From: FEN-987 sp049521055
GTDB taxonomy: Archaea; Thermoproteota; Bathyarchaeia; 40CM-2-53-6
Assembly (NCBI GenBank): GCA_049521055.1
Contig: JBEKPE010000008.1
Location: forward strand, 1 to 35,887
DNA length: 35,887 nt
Reading direction: 5' to 3'
Shown here: one piece after another, positions 1-7,558 of the stretch
Layout: each line of letters starts with the position of its first letter
How positions within the stretch are numbered: position 1 is the stretch's first letter
The notes under the pieces: model-generated
Told to the model about the DNA's origin: nothing
Database searches by the model: none
The model's input: the letters and a program-made list of their open reading frames with translations, nothing else
Program-made: the position numbers and the translations under genes

Positions 1-350
1 GTCGGAAGCTTGATGTTTCTTCCCGGCAGTCGGGCCGAAAATGCAGTCTGCACTCGCTCCCACGAACAATCGATCGCCACCAATCCGTACTTCAAGGCTT
101 GAACCCGATCCTTGTTCAGCAGCGACGATTGAGCAAAAGGGTTCAGCGTCAGACAGTTTTGTGGTACTTGTCTAACTTTGTAGAGCGGTCTCGCAAGCCT
201 GAACTTCACTAATTTCGCGGCGGTACATTTCTTGGGGTCATCTTGGCGTAGCTGAAGCACGTACAATCGGGGGGATGGAACATTTTGCCCCTGCGAATTT
301 GATTCATTTTGGCTTAGTTCAATCGTTTTTGGTGAATCTCCTTGTGACAC
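1..350 (-). CDS. tsr3: Tsr3-family rRNA aminocarboxypropyltransferase (DUF367), 3' end cut by window edge
   Basis: Tsr3 transfers the 3-amino-3-carboxypropyl group of S-adenosylmethionine to a modified pseudouridine of small-subunit rRNA. The minus-strand frame stays open from the edge to 350. After a short polar N-terminus it reads LYVLQLRQDDPKKC, then TAAKLVKFRLARPLY, LNPFAQ, and LVAIDCSWERVQ. The DPKKCT...KL block, the NPF block and the V-x-D-C-S-W block are Tsr3/DUF367 hallmarks. The only reasonable start is GTG at 350-348. It overlaps the last 37 nt of nnr in another frame, and an AAGGAG-like stretch lies just inside the gene rather than before it. Co-transcription downstream of nnr is likely. 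About 112 codons are visible, so the C-terminal part is missing from the window. Family assignment is by recognised motifs; activity is inferred. Confidence 0.85.
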   Translation of the reverse strand, partial: MSQGDSPKTIELSQNESNSQGQNVPSPRLYVLQLRQDDPKKCTAAKLVKFRLARPLYKVRQVPQNCLTLNPFAQSSLLNKDRVQALKYGLVAIDCSWERVQTAFSARLPGRNIKLP

Positions 351-1831
351 ATCGGGTCGTTCAAAACTTTGGGTATGTATTCTAAAAGATCAGTTGGCAT
401 CAGGCGGTAACCCAACCGCTCTTCGGCCAAGTCTCCTGCTGCACCGTTGATGAATGCTCCGGCCACTGCGGCTCTAAATGAGTTAACCCCTTGCGCCATG
501 AGCCCGGCTACGATGCCCGAAAGAACATCTCCAGTGCCGCCGACAGTCATTCCCGGGTTGCCGGTATCATTCAACTTTACACGCTCCCCATCCGATATCA
601 CGTCTGTGGCTCCCTTCACGAGAGTGACGGCTCCGCTCTTAGCCGCAAACGTCTTCACTTCACTCGTTCTAACCTTCAGATCTTTTGAAGGGGTTTTTCC
701 TGAAATGGCTTGAAACTCTCCCCCATGAGGAGTGAGCACGGTCGATCCGTCGAATGATTTCTTCTTTACACCCCCTAGGCATCTCAACGCGTCCGCGTCT
801 AGCAGAAGCGGTTTCCCCGATTCCCGTATTAATGGCAGAATACGATGAACAGCAGAGACCGTCTTGGTACTCTGCCCCAATCCAGGGCCCACGACAACCG
901 CAGTAGCCTTTTCGATTTGCTCGCGTAGCATAGAAATGTGTGCGACGGCTAAGCACTCACCCGGCAGTTTTATGGAGATCAAATTTGGTGAGAAGGCGGC
1001 GATTACTTGGGCTGTCTTCTCGGGTGCTGCAACGAAAACGAGATCTGTTCCGGTACGGTATGCCGCGAGAGCAACAAGGGATGGAGCTCCGGTGAAAGTT
1101 TCACTACCACCAATGACCAGTAGCCGGCCGAACTGTCCCTTATGCGCTTCAGGCGGCCTTCTGACCCTGACTGCTTCAACATCTCCCGGGCCGGCGTATA
1201 TTGCGGCTTCAGGTGGAATACCTATGTCAGCTACGCTAAGCTCACCGCAGAAAGTTGCCGCCTTCCTGAGGCCACTCTTCACCGAATGAAACGTCACAGT
1301 GACGTTGGCACGGATAGTTTCACCAAATGCCTCACCCGTGTCAGAATCTATCCCGGTCGGGACATCCACTGCCAACTTGAAACCTCGGCTTGCGTTGATT
1401 AGCTGGACAGCCCTCAAGATTGGTTGGCGAAGCCTACCCCTTACCCCCGTTCCGAGTAGCGCGTCTATCAGCACATCGGAATCCGATTCTGAGAGTGATG
1501 ATGAGTCTCGGCATTCCTCAATCTTCACCGATGAAGACATGGACTTCAAAGCGGACCAGTTCTGGAGCACGATAGGATCGGTGATGGTCCTCGCGTCTCC
1601 TACTAGCCTCACTGTGACATTGAACTTCCTTGCCGCCAAATGCCTTGCGGCCACCATGCCGTCGCCACCATTTCTTCCTAGCCCACAGTAAACGAGAACC
1701 GAACTACCAGCCCCAAACCGGGCAGAAATCACGTCTGCTACGGAGCGCCCGGCATTCTCCATCAATTGAAGAGTTGAAACTCCGAGGTATTCCGAGTTTC
1801 TGTCCAGGATGCTAGCTTCAAGTGAATCCAT
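314..1831 (-). CDS. nnr: Bifunctional NAD(P)HX epimerase / ADP-dependent dehydratase
   Basis: Repairs hydrated NADH/NADPH: the N-terminal YjeF_N domain epimerises NAD(P)HX and the C-terminal ribokinase-like domain dehydrates it. Starting at ATG 1831 gives 505 aa, close to the family's usual length. Visible motifs in order are MENAGRSVAD, YCGLGRNGGDGMVAARHL (epimerase phosphate loop), DVPTGIDSDTG, then in the second domain GGSETFTGAP, LDADALRC, LTPHGGEF and GNPGMTVGGTGDVLSG (nucleotide-binding and catalytic Asp). The frame extends 27 codons upstream to an ATG at 1912, but homologues normally begin with a segment like MDSLEASILDRNSEYLGVS, which favours 1831. No clear Shine-Dalgarno sequence precedes either start. 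The 3' end overlaps the tsr3 start, suggesting one transcript. Confidence 0.93.
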   Translation of the reverse strand: MDSLEASILDRNSEYLGVSTLQLMENAGRSVADVISARFGAGSSVLVYCGLGRNGGDGMVAARHLAARKFNVTVRLVGDARTITDPIVLQNWSALKSMSSSVKIEECRDSSSLSESDSDVLIDALLGTGVRGRLRQPILRAVQLINASRGFKLAVDVPTGIDSDTGEAFGETIRANVTVTFHSVKSGLRKAATFCGELSVADIGIPPEAAIYAGPGDVEAVRVRRPPEAHKGQFGRLLVIGGSETFTGAPSLVALAAYRTGTDLVFVAAPEKTAQVIAAFSPNLISIKLPGECLAVAHISMLREQIEKATAVVVGPGLGQSTKTVSAVHRILPLIRESGKPLLLDADALRCLGGVKKKSFDGSTVLTPHGGEFQAISGKTPSKDLKVRTSEVKTFAAKSGAVTLVKGATDVISDGERVKLNDTGNPGMTVGGTGDVLSGIVAGLMAQGVNSFRAAVAGAFINGAAGDLAEERLGYRLMPTDLLEYIPKVLNDPMCHKEIHQKRLN

Positions 1832-2339
1832 TTGCGAATCATGTATCAATTGAGTCCCGAACTCTCGGACCGCCAATCTGGTAAATGTTGTGGAAAAAAG
1901 CTGGTACTCCATTACGGCAATTTCCCAGGGAGTTTTCGAAGAGCTAACTCTAACTCACGACGGGGCTCGTCATGCCATAAGACATATTCACTGATTCGAT
2001 TTCGCAGACAAAGACGTATATTGCATCGACGCAAGGTCGTTTAGAGTTGGTGTTAACCTCGGCGAAGATTGCCTTAGTAACTCTGGTCCAATCCTCAGTT
2101 GACGATCAGTCACGTTCGAGCGAACTCGTAGACAAGCTTCGCGAAGACCTTCAATCTAGTGGACTGTCGAGAACTTGGTCAATTGAAAAGATCACCATCC
2201 TAGAAGAAACATCGCTTACCACCAAGATGGTTCGAACCCCGCGTGAGGAACACCTAACCGTCCCCTGACTCATCCGCCGCCGAAATTTAGGAAACCCTTT
2301 TTAGCCGTACATTGAAGGAATCCAATACGAGGTCTCGTA
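1832..2339. other. Intergenic stretch between nnr and the RAM-domain gene
   Basis: No convincing gene. A plus-strand reading frame at 2047-2268 (TTG start, 73 codons, one short hydrophobic start then a charged serine-rich stretch) could be a small protein, but it has no recognisable domain and no ribosome site. The T-rich CCCTTTTTAG near 2295-2304 is a weak TATA-like element about 35-40 nt upstream of the RAM-domain gene start. Confidence 0.4.
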
Positions 2340-2576
2340 TTGCCACTCGCCTTTGTGCTAATTAACGCAGAGATCGGTTCGGAAGACGAGGTTCTCAAAG
2401 AGCTGCGGAAACTGGGTAACGTAAAGGAATCGTACGTTGTCTACGGCGTCTACGATGTGGTGGCTAAGGTCGAAGCCGAATCAATGGACAAACTTAAGGA
2501 AATCGTAACCTGGAAGATCCGCAGACTCGATAAGGTCCGATCGACTCTGACGATGATAGTAGTAGAAGGGGCCTAA
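2340..2576 (+). CDS. Stand-alone Lrp/AsnC ligand-binding (RAM) domain protein
   Basis: A 78-residue protein made only of the ferredoxin-like RAM domain that senses amino acids in Lrp/AsnC regulators; it has no DNA-binding helix-turn-helix. The sequence begins PLAFVLINAEIGSEDEVLKE and contains VKESYVVYGVYDVVAKVEA, which is the typical beta-alpha-beta pattern with the hydrophobic-Gly-x-Tyr-Asp turn. It ends IRRLDKVRSTLTMIVVEG. Single-domain versions are common in archaea and form ring-like oligomers; some act as co-regulators by pairing with full-length Lrp proteins. The start is a TTG at 2340, supported by GAGGT about 8 nt upstream (in ACGAGGTCTCG). The gene is followed by a strong hairpin at 2588-2607 and then tiaS. 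Its ligand cannot be told from sequence. Confidence 0.88.
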   Translation: MPLAFVLINAEIGSEDEVLKELRKLGNVKESYVVYGVYDVVAKVEAESMDKLKEIVTWKIRRLDKVRSTLTMIVVEGA

Positions 2577-2587
2577 ACTCCTAACCC

Positions 2588-2607
2588 CTAACGGGCTCTC
2601 CCGTTAG
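2588..2607 (+). terminator. Perfect 8-bp stem hairpin between the RAM gene and tiaS
   Basis: CTAACGGG and CCCGTTAG flank a 4-nt CTCT loop, 12 nt after the RAM-gene stop and 23 nt before the tiaS start. No T-run follows, so it is not a classical poly-T terminator. It may cap the upstream mRNA 3' end or act as a leader structure for tiaS. Confidence 0.5.
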
Positions 2608-2629
2608 AACAACAACCGGGTCATAATTA

Positions 2630-3958
2630 GTGAAACTGCACATTGGAATCGACGACACAGATTCCACGAAAGGCGGTTGCACCACCTATATCGCTGCCCT
2701 CTTAGTCGATAGATTCTCTCAACACAGAATCCAGTTCACAGACTACCCCAATATCATACGGTTAAACCCTAACATACCATTCAAGACCCGTGGCAATGCA
2801 GCGGTAGCTCTGAGGGTCCAGATCCCAGACGCAACCTACGAAATTGTTCGAGAAATTGTAATCCGTACCGTAGAAGAAAACTGCCGGCTGGAAGACGCAG
2901 GAACTGATCCAGCAATCGTCATGCTGCAAGGCAACCCCACAGACCCGATAAAACGACTTTCGCAAGCAGCTCTGACCGACATTATTCCCATTCATAGGGC
3001 ATTACTGACGCTGAAGCATTCCAACGCGTCAGCGATTTGTTATGGTAGTGGACTTGGTTTGGTCGGCGCCCTATCAGCGTTAGGACAAACGTTGAACGGG
3101 GACTATACCTACGAACTGGTTGCTTACAGAGAGCCGCGCAATCGCGGCAAGCCGAGACTTGTCGATCAGGCGTCGGTGGTCAGGATGGATCGCTTGACCG
3201 CGCCGGAAACCTTCAACAACTATGACTCTGATAATAGAAGGACCCTCATTACGCCGCATGGGCCTGATCCCGTATTACTTGGCTTGCGAGGGGAAAACCC
3301 GGACGCAGTTCTTAGAGCATTTAGGCTCATCCGCATTCGAGAACCTGTCGAGCGATGGGTAATATTCCGCACTAACCATGGCACCGATGCACATTTCCTA
3401 CGAACACTACGCATCCAACGCATCGAACTTAACCGACCAGTCAAATTGAGCGGACAAGTATTCGAACGACCCAAACGAGTCCCTGGGGGACACGTCTTCT
3501 TCCAACTCAAGTACAAGAATCACATTGTTCAATGTGCAGCATTTGAACCAACCGGGAAGTTCAGGGGAGTGGTTGCGAATTTGGTTCCAGGGGATCAGGT
3601 CACGGTTTTTGGCGGGGTTAGAAGAAACGAGCGCAAGCATCCACTCACTGTGAACCTTGAGAGGCTTATCGTTCGTCGGCTTAGCGATGATATTGCAATT
3701 GAGAATCCGAAGTGCTCTCGTTGCGGGAAACACATGAAATCATTAGGCGACGGCCAAGGCTTCAGATGTGTGAAATGCAAGTTAATCGCGCCCAACGAAT
3801 CGAAACGGGTTCGTCGAAATCGCAGAACCATTCAGCCTGGGCTATATCTTCCCGATAAGAAAGCGCAGAGGCATCTAACAAAGCCTCTCTCTCGCTATGG
3901 AATTGAAAAGAAGAGGTGGGGTAAGGAACCGCCAACAGGCATCTGGCACAGACCTTGA
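2630..3958 (+). CDS. tiaS: tRNA(Ile2) 2-agmatinylcytidine synthetase TiaS
   Basis: Uses ATP and agmatine to convert C34 of the AUA-reading tRNA-Ile into agmatidine, an archaea-specific modification that switches decoding from AUG to AUA. The 442-aa protein starts MKLHIGIDDTDSTKGGCTTY, the ATP/catalytic signature of the family (GIDDTDS). It continues with NIPFKTRGNAAVA and the GSGLGLVGALSALG stretch. An OB-fold region follows at about residues 270-340 (SGQVFERPKRVPGGHVFFQL through LVPGDQVTVFGGVRR). A zinc ribbon near residues 361-383 (CSRCGKH...FRCVKCK) and a basic tail (KRVRRNRR) probably contact tRNA. The GTG start at 2630 gives the expected N-terminus. The length is typical of TiaS. No defects are visible. 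Confidence 0.96.
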   Translation: MKLHIGIDDTDSTKGGCTTYIAALLVDRFSQHRIQFTDYPNIIRLNPNIPFKTRGNAAVALRVQIPDATYEIVREIVIRTVEENCRLEDAGTDPAIVMLQGNPTDPIKRLSQAALTDIIPIHRALLTLKHSNASAICYGSGLGLVGALSALGQTLNGDYTYELVAYREPRNRGKPRLVDQASVVRMDRLTAPETFNNYDSDNRRTLITPHGPDPVLLGLRGENPDAVLRAFRLIRIREPVERWVIFRTNHGTDAHFLRTLRIQRIELNRPVKLSGQVFERPKRVPGGHVFFQLKYKNHIVQCAAFEPTGKFRGVVANLVPGDQVTVFGGVRRNERKHPLTVNLERLIVRRLSDDIAIENPKCSRCGKHMKSLGDGQGFRCVKCKLIAPNESKRVRRNRRTIQPGLYLPDKKAQRHLTKPLSRYGIEKKRWGKEPPTGIWHRP

Positions 3959-3996
3959 CTTCACGTAGTCAAGCTGCGCTGGAAATTCCTGGGGCC

Positions 3997-4224
3997 TTAC
4001 TGGACCTTGACCATTGGAGGCTGGTAATAGTAGACCTGAGGTGGCGACGCTACACTGTAGGCAACTGGAGGTGGCTGGTATAGGTAGGTCTGTGGGGGTG
4101 GCTGATATGCCGCTGCTTGAGGGGGTGGTTGATAGTAGACTTCGGGTGGCTGTGGGATGGCACATGGCGCCGGCACATAGCAGGTGGCCGCTATCGGAGG
4201 CCTCGGAACCGCAATATATGACAT
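3997..4224 (-). CDS. Small proline/tyrosine-rich repeat protein (YQPPP repeats)
   Basis: A 75-residue low-complexity protein. After MSYIAVPRPPIAATCYVPAP it carries repeated Tyr-Gln-Pro-Pro-Pro units (VYYQPPPQ, AYQPPPQ, LYQPPPV, YYYQPPM). There is no membrane segment and only two cysteines. The sequence is rich in Tyr, Gln and Pro, like disordered or adhesive linker segments; no enzymatic fold is visible. A TATA-like element (minus-strand GTTTATT, 4257-4263) lies about 36 nt upstream of the ATG, which fits a short-leader archaeal transcript and supports a real gene. Compositional relatives in the window are the 48-aa protein at 27156-27302 and the repeat region of the secreted protein at 12546-13316. 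Function unknown. Confidence 0.55.
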   Translation of the reverse strand: MSYIAVPRPPIAATCYVPAPCAIPQPPEVYYQPPPQAAAYQPPPQTYLYQPPPVAYSVASPPQVYYYQPPMVKVQ

Positions 4225-4591
4225 TGGTTATCAGTGGACCCAATTGAAACATCCGGAATAAACTCTTCTCCACCACGAGACCGCCATGTAATAGAACGGA
4301 GCAATATGTGCGAACGGGATAGCGAAAGTTTGCAGGGGAGTGTAAAAATAGGAATGACCCCCATTTCTTGAATGAAAATACGTTGCAGCCTGCCTAAATA
4401 ACGCCTCACTGGTCTTGAGGCCGACCACCCCTCTCGGCCACCAAAATCTGAGCTACACTAGCTCCTCCTCACGCAGTCAGTCACCTTGAAAACGTCTCAC
4501 GCGTGAGACCCCGCGATCATCCCGGAGCTGATCAAATGTTCAACTATTTTTCGTGTAAAGGTCAATCGAGGACACGAAACCTTACATAGTG
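4225..4591. promoter_or_regulatory. Divergent intergenic region with two predicted promoters
   Basis: Separates the leftward YQPPP gene from the rightward zinc-finger gene. It holds TTTATT for the leftward gene (4257-4263, minus strand), an AT-rich CTATTTTTCG near 4544-4553 about 45 nt before the rightward start, and the palindrome at 4494-4509. Minus-strand frames at 4191-4409 and 4231-4428 read through here but have no support, and the promoter for the YQPPP gene lies inside them. Confidence 0.45.
4494..4509. promoter_or_regulatory. Perfect 16-bp palindrome, candidate operator
   Basis: GTCTCACGCGTGAGAC is a perfect dyad. It lies about 50 bp upstream of the AT-rich element of the 4592 gene, within a divergent intergenic region. 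A dimeric winged-helix repressor or activator would fit. No gene for its binder is adjacent. Confidence 0.5.
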
Positions 4592-4831
4592 ATGGGACGG
4601 AACATTTTGCTTCCGATAATTGTGGTAACCGAAACGCTACACGAGCGCAGAAGAGTATACGCCTGCAGTACCTGCGGCCTCGGCTACGATGACATTCTCA
4701 TCGCATATGCCTGCGAACAATACCATCGCCAGTGCGGGGAAGCATCTACCGACATAGTAAAGCGCGCCATCTACAGGCCTCCGGCTCTCGAAAGAACTCG
4801 GCCTGAACTTCCAAGCAAGCTACCTCTGTAG
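4592..4831 (+). CDS. Small protein with archaeal CxxCGLGYxD zinc-binding domain
   Basis: A 79-residue protein. Its core reads VYACSTCGLGYDDILIAYACEQYHRQCGEA. This matches a short domain common in archaeal proteins, where a CxxCGLGY-D-x3-A-x2-C-E motif forms a small zinc- or metal-binding unit. Cysteines occur as CxxC, then a third and a fourth further on, with a nearby histidine. The N-terminus is short and hydrophobic (ILLPIIVVTE); it could be a beta strand rather than a membrane segment. Two adjacent starts are possible: GTG at 4589 or ATG at 4592. The gene stands alone, with a palindromic operator candidate upstream and tRNA-iMet 118 nt downstream. The role is unknown; the domain family itself lacks an assigned function. 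Confidence 0.65.
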   Translation: MGRNILLPIIVVTETLHERRRVYACSTCGLGYDDILIAYACEQYHRQCGEASTDIVKRAIYRPPALERTRPELPSKLPL

Positions 4832-4949
4832 AGAAACATGAAGGCCGGTCGGGAGAGATGTAGACTAACGCGAAAGTAGTTTGCTCGAAGGGCGGGAAAC
4901 AACCTTATCTATTGATGGACTTGCTAGCGAACTTGAGCGACGAAACTCT

Positions 4950-5095
4950 AGCGGGGTGGGGTAGCCAGGTTTAACCCGCAGAACGATTGCGGATGGCTCA
5001 TATCCTGGCGAGAAACCCTGAGATTGAGCTTGACGGCTCCTCAAGCGGTGGTTCGAAAGGCACAGAACGGCCCGAACATCCACCCCCCGCTACCA
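4950..5095 (+). tRNA. Initiator tRNA-Met(CAT) with four introns
   Basis: Mature arms: acceptor AGCGGGG (4950-4956) with CCCCGCT (5085-5091), A73 and encoded CCA; D stem GGGT/ACCC with loop AGCCAGGTTTA; anticodon stem CAGGG/CCCTG with loop CTCATAA; variable AGATC; T arm GGTGG-TTCGAAT-CCACC. The A1-U72 pair and GG/CC pairs beside the anticodon loop mark an initiator. Predicted introns: 4982-4994 (13 nt, position 29/30, helix CCGC/GCGG with bulges AGA and ATG); 5003-5014 (12 nt, 37/38, weaker helix CTCA/CGAG); 5025-5045 (21 nt, 47/48, helix TGAG/CTCA, bulges ATT and AGC); 5058-5078 (21 nt, 59/60, helix TTCG/CGAA, bulges AAA and CAT). Cutting each bulge after its second base gives a perfect 76-nt cloverleaf (79 with CCA). 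A 46-codon frame over this locus is spurious. Confidence 0.93.
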
Positions 5096-5217
5096 ACGTA
5101 TCAGATTCCCTGAGGGCGATTCTTCAAGCGTAGATAAAATGCGGTATCGCTGCTTGCAATCAGAGTATCGAATTGCACCTCGACGCCGATTATACTCGCG
5201 CCGTGGATCCTAGTACT

Positions 5218-6003
5218 CTATGAGACCTTCTGAAGGACAGTGTAGTTGCGTTTGTACCTGTTCCTCGGTAAGAGAAAATTCTTCACCATTCTAAAGCCCG
5301 ACCGTCTTGCTAACCGCCTTATCTCTGGTAGCGAAAAGAACCGCACATAAGAATAGTCCACGTAGACCTGAGCTAGGTCTCTGCGTTGCGCGGCTTTGTA
5401 TCTCGAAGCCTCATTGGGTATGCTCGGTCTGGAAGAATCATGATAAACAACGTAGACGTCTCTCGAACATAATACGTTAGAGACTATTTGCCCGACTGAG
5501 ACTCTCACGATAAACTGCTTCTTTTGCCTCCATGAGTCAACGAATGGTCTGCCAACATCCTTCCACACTATCTGCGACTGCCTCTCAAAATCCACAATTA
5601 GCAATCCATGGGGCCGCAGCATGGTACTTGCGTTGTCAAGAAACCGTTTGACCTCATGATCTCGTACAGGAATGGACCAGTTCAGGCAGAGAGCCGCGTC
5701 CACACTTTCATCGGGCTGATAACGATAGTAGCTATCGATAACAAAGCGCGTTCGAATTTTCTCTTTTTCAGCTCTCTTCCTTGCGAACTCAATGTTCTGT
5801 TTTGAGATGTCGACTCCAGTTACGTTGAAGCCGAGCTTCGTCAAAGCTCTAACGTGATACCCCGTTCCGCAACCTAAGTCAACAACAGATTCGGATTTGT
5901 GAGCGGTTAAGACAGAAGTGATGAGCCGAATCTCATTATGCCAATCGCGGCCTTCAATGAGTTCGTAATACGGAACCAACTGACTGTAAAGGGGACGTTT
6001 CAT
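5218..6003 (-). CDS. Class I SAM-dependent methyltransferase
   Basis: A 261-residue Rossmann-fold methyltransferase of the Methyltransf_25/11 type. Motif I is SVVDLGCGTGYHVRAL at about residues 39-54. The acidic residue that binds the SAM ribose is in VTGVDISKQNIEFARKRA. The post-motif region has DAALCLNWSIPV and a later strand HGLLIVDFERQ. N-terminal MKRPLYSQLVPYYELIEG resembles small-molecule methyltransferases that act on diffusible substrates. The C-terminal third (DVYVVYHDS, DYSYVRFFSLPEIRRLARRSGF, then a basic tail) matches the typical end of such enzymes. The substrate is not identifiable. It is transcribed divergently from the aminopropyltransferase-like gene with 63 nt between, sharing a symmetric TATA element, so co-regulation is plausible. 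Confidence 0.85.
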   Translation of the reverse strand: MKRPLYSQLVPYYELIEGRDWHNEIRLITSVLTAHKSESVVDLGCGTGYHVRALTKLGFNVTGVDISKQNIEFARKRAEKEKIRTRFVIDSYYRYQPDESVDAALCLNWSIPVRDHEVKRFLDNASTMLRPHGLLIVDFERQSQIVWKDVGRPFVDSWRQKKQFIVRVSVGQIVSNVLCSRDVYVVYHDSSRPSIPNEASRYKAAQRRDLAQVYVDYSYVRFFSLPEIRRLARRSGFRMVKNFLLPRNRYKRNYTVLQKVS

Positions 6004-6025
6004 TGATTCAACCCCGCGATCACAG

Positions 6026-6038
6026 ATCTAATATAGAT
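6026..6038. promoter_or_regulatory. Symmetric TATA element shared by two divergent genes
   Basis: ATCTA-ATA-TAGAT is a perfect inverted repeat centred at 6032. It lies about 30 nt from both the leftward start (6003) and the rightward start (6067). It is the only TATA-like sequence in this 63-nt gap, so it could seat TBP in both orientations. Confidence 0.5.
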
Positions 6039-6066
6039 TATTCCTCTCGGCAGCCCATGAAAAGCC

Positions 6067-6813
6067 ATGTCAAACACTGGTCGAAGAGTATGTTTCGAGA
6101 AATCCAAGTACATTGTATATGAACCCTACCGCGGGCTACATCTGGCATATCACGCGAAGAAGTTCTGCTTCTCGCGCCAGTCGAAGTATCAGAAGATAGA
6201 CATAATCGATAATGATGCTTATGGCAGGATGTTGTTTCTCGATCATAATCTCCAACATACCGCATATGATGCGGAAATCTTCAACGAAGCCCTCTGCGCC
6301 ACTGCTAAACAAAATAGAGTCGTTAGAGTGATAGTGCTCGGAGGCGGTAGCGGGCAAACGCTACTATCACTCCTTGAGTCTCCAACCGTTGGACAGGTTA
6401 CACTCGTTGAAATAGATCAACTGCTCATTGAATCCTGCAGGAAGTATATCGACCGGGTGAATCGGGCTTTCAAAGATTCTCGAGTCAGAACCGTTATCGA
6501 CGACGCCTTCCGGTATTTGCATTCCACAACCGACAAGTTCGATACAGCAATCGTAGACCTTACGGAAAGACCTCTTGGGATGAGGAACGAGTCCACCACG
6601 CTAAGGCAGCTTTATTCCGACATTGAGACAAAATGCAAAGGTCGTTGTAGCCAATATCTTGGATCGTCCGTCCCACTTGCTAGCAGTGGGTTGAAGAGAG
6701 ATCTCGCCTTTAGGTTAAGCAAGGAAATGCTATCAAAAGTAAGGTGCGAGGATGTTTTCATCCCCTCATTTGGTGCCCCGCACACATTCATGCATGCAGG
6801 CTATGAGAAATGA
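6067..6813 (+). CDS. Divergent spermidine-synthase-like (polyamine aminopropyltransferase fold) protein
   Basis: A 248-residue protein. The N-terminal beta region SKYQKIDIIDNDAYGRMLFL followed by DHNLQHTAYDAEIFNEALC aligns with the YQ-I...yGr-L-LDG-Q-T--DE-YhE signature of spermidine synthases. The Rossmann region has VIVLGGGSGQTLLSLLE and VTLVEIDQLLIESCRKYI, then VIDDAFRYLHS and DTAIVDLTERPLGM. Departures from active enzymes are notable. GGGDG is GGGSG, the DExxYHE block is DAEIFNE, and D-x-x-D-P is DLTERP. These residues bind the decarboxylated-SAM/polyamine pair, so substrate use is probably altered; it could instead be a methyltransferase-like or N-aminopropyl branch member. It is divergent from the methyltransferase gene at 5218-6003. 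Confidence 0.7.
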   Translation: MSNTGRRVCFEKSKYIVYEPYRGLHLAYHAKKFCFSRQSKYQKIDIIDNDAYGRMLFLDHNLQHTAYDAEIFNEALCATAKQNRVVRVIVLGGGSGQTLLSLLESPTVGQVTLVEIDQLLIESCRKYIDRVNRAFKDSRVRTVIDDAFRYLHSTTDKFDTAIVDLTERPLGMRNESTTLRQLYSDIETKCKGRCSQYLGSSVPLASSGLKRDLAFRLSKEMLSKVRCEDVFIPSFGAPHTFMHAGYEK

Positions 6814-6919
6814 AGCACATGCTTTGAAACGCGGTGGGTAAACTCACGCGCATTGAGGTTTTCTTAACGAACTTCGTCTGAGTGAACGGATTGATCGACA
6901 TTCGAAGCTCTATTTCTTC

Positions 6920-7558
6920 TCAGGTCCCGCCTGCCGCCGAGATTGCGCCTGCCAGAGTACTGGATGTTTGTTCACCCGTCAAGCTTGTTGAAACGGTGCC
7001 GTCTGTTCCGATGATGTAGAAGGTCGGGGTCGAATTAACGCCGTACTCGCTGAATATCGTTCCTGACGAATCGTAAACGTATATCCAGCTAGATCCGTAC
7101 TTGCCGATGAAATTGGCGGCATCGTTTGCAGTCGCCCCGTTCCAAGGCCCAGCGACAGTTAGAAACACGACGTTTCCCTTGCCATACTGAGTATACAAGC
7201 CATCCAAGATTGGAGTCATGTTTTGACAGTGTGGGCACCATGGTTCCATGAACTCTAAGAACACAACCTTTCCGCGAAATGATGACAGGGTCACAGTTTG
7301 ACCGGTTAAGCCGTTAGGGCCAACAACGGGCAACGTAAAATCTGGTGCTAGACCGGATTGGGATACTGAAGTCGTCACCGAATTCGAAAGAGTGCTTGAA
7401 CCTCCCGGGGATCCAGGGTTGAGAGCCGAGTATACCGCCCAAACCGCGATTACAAGTATGATGGGGATGGCAATCTTCTCTGCTTTGCTCAGCCCGTGCT
7501 TTTTCTTAGCCACGGCTTCTTTTCCGAAGTCTTTGGTCTTGTTGTTCTTAGATGACAA
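6920..7558 (-). CDS. Membrane-anchored TlpA/ResA-like thioredoxin
   Basis: A 212-residue protein with a lysine-rich cytoplasmic start, one membrane anchor at about residues 29-46 (IAIPIILVIAVWAVYSAL), a Ser/Thr-rich linker, and a thioredoxin domain facing outward. The domain shows APDFTLPVV, FRGKVVFLEFMEPWCPHCQN (active site WCPHC at 107-111) and the cis-proline loop in VNSTPTFYIIGTDG. The family reduces or shuffles disulfides of exported proteins or cytochrome maturation partners. The next gene on the same strand (7689-8168, upstream in transcription order) is a VKOR homologue, which typically re-oxidises or recycles such thioredoxins. That pairing suggests an exported disulfide-forming system. 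The gap to the VKOR gene is about 130 nt, so one transcript is possible. Confidence 0.88.
   Translation of the reverse strand: MSSKNNKTKDFGKEAVAKKKHGLSKAEKIAIPIILVIAVWAVYSALNPGSPGGSSTLSNSVTTSVSQSGLAPDFTLPVVGPNGLTGQTVTLSSFRGKVVFLEFMEPWCPHCQNMTPILDGLYTQYGKGNVVFLTVAGPWNGATANDAANFIGKYGSSWIYVYDSSGTIFSEYGVNSTPTFYIIGTDGTVSTSLTGEQTSSTLAGAISAAGGT

Noticed and set aside
4191..4428. Two aromatic-rich minus-strand frames upstream of the YQPPP gene
   Set aside because: The TATA box of the YQPPP gene falls inside them, and neither has a start signal or a recognisable domain.
4993..5133. A 46-codon plus-strand open frame
   Set aside because: It lies almost wholly inside the intron-containing initiator tRNA gene, which explains the sequence better.
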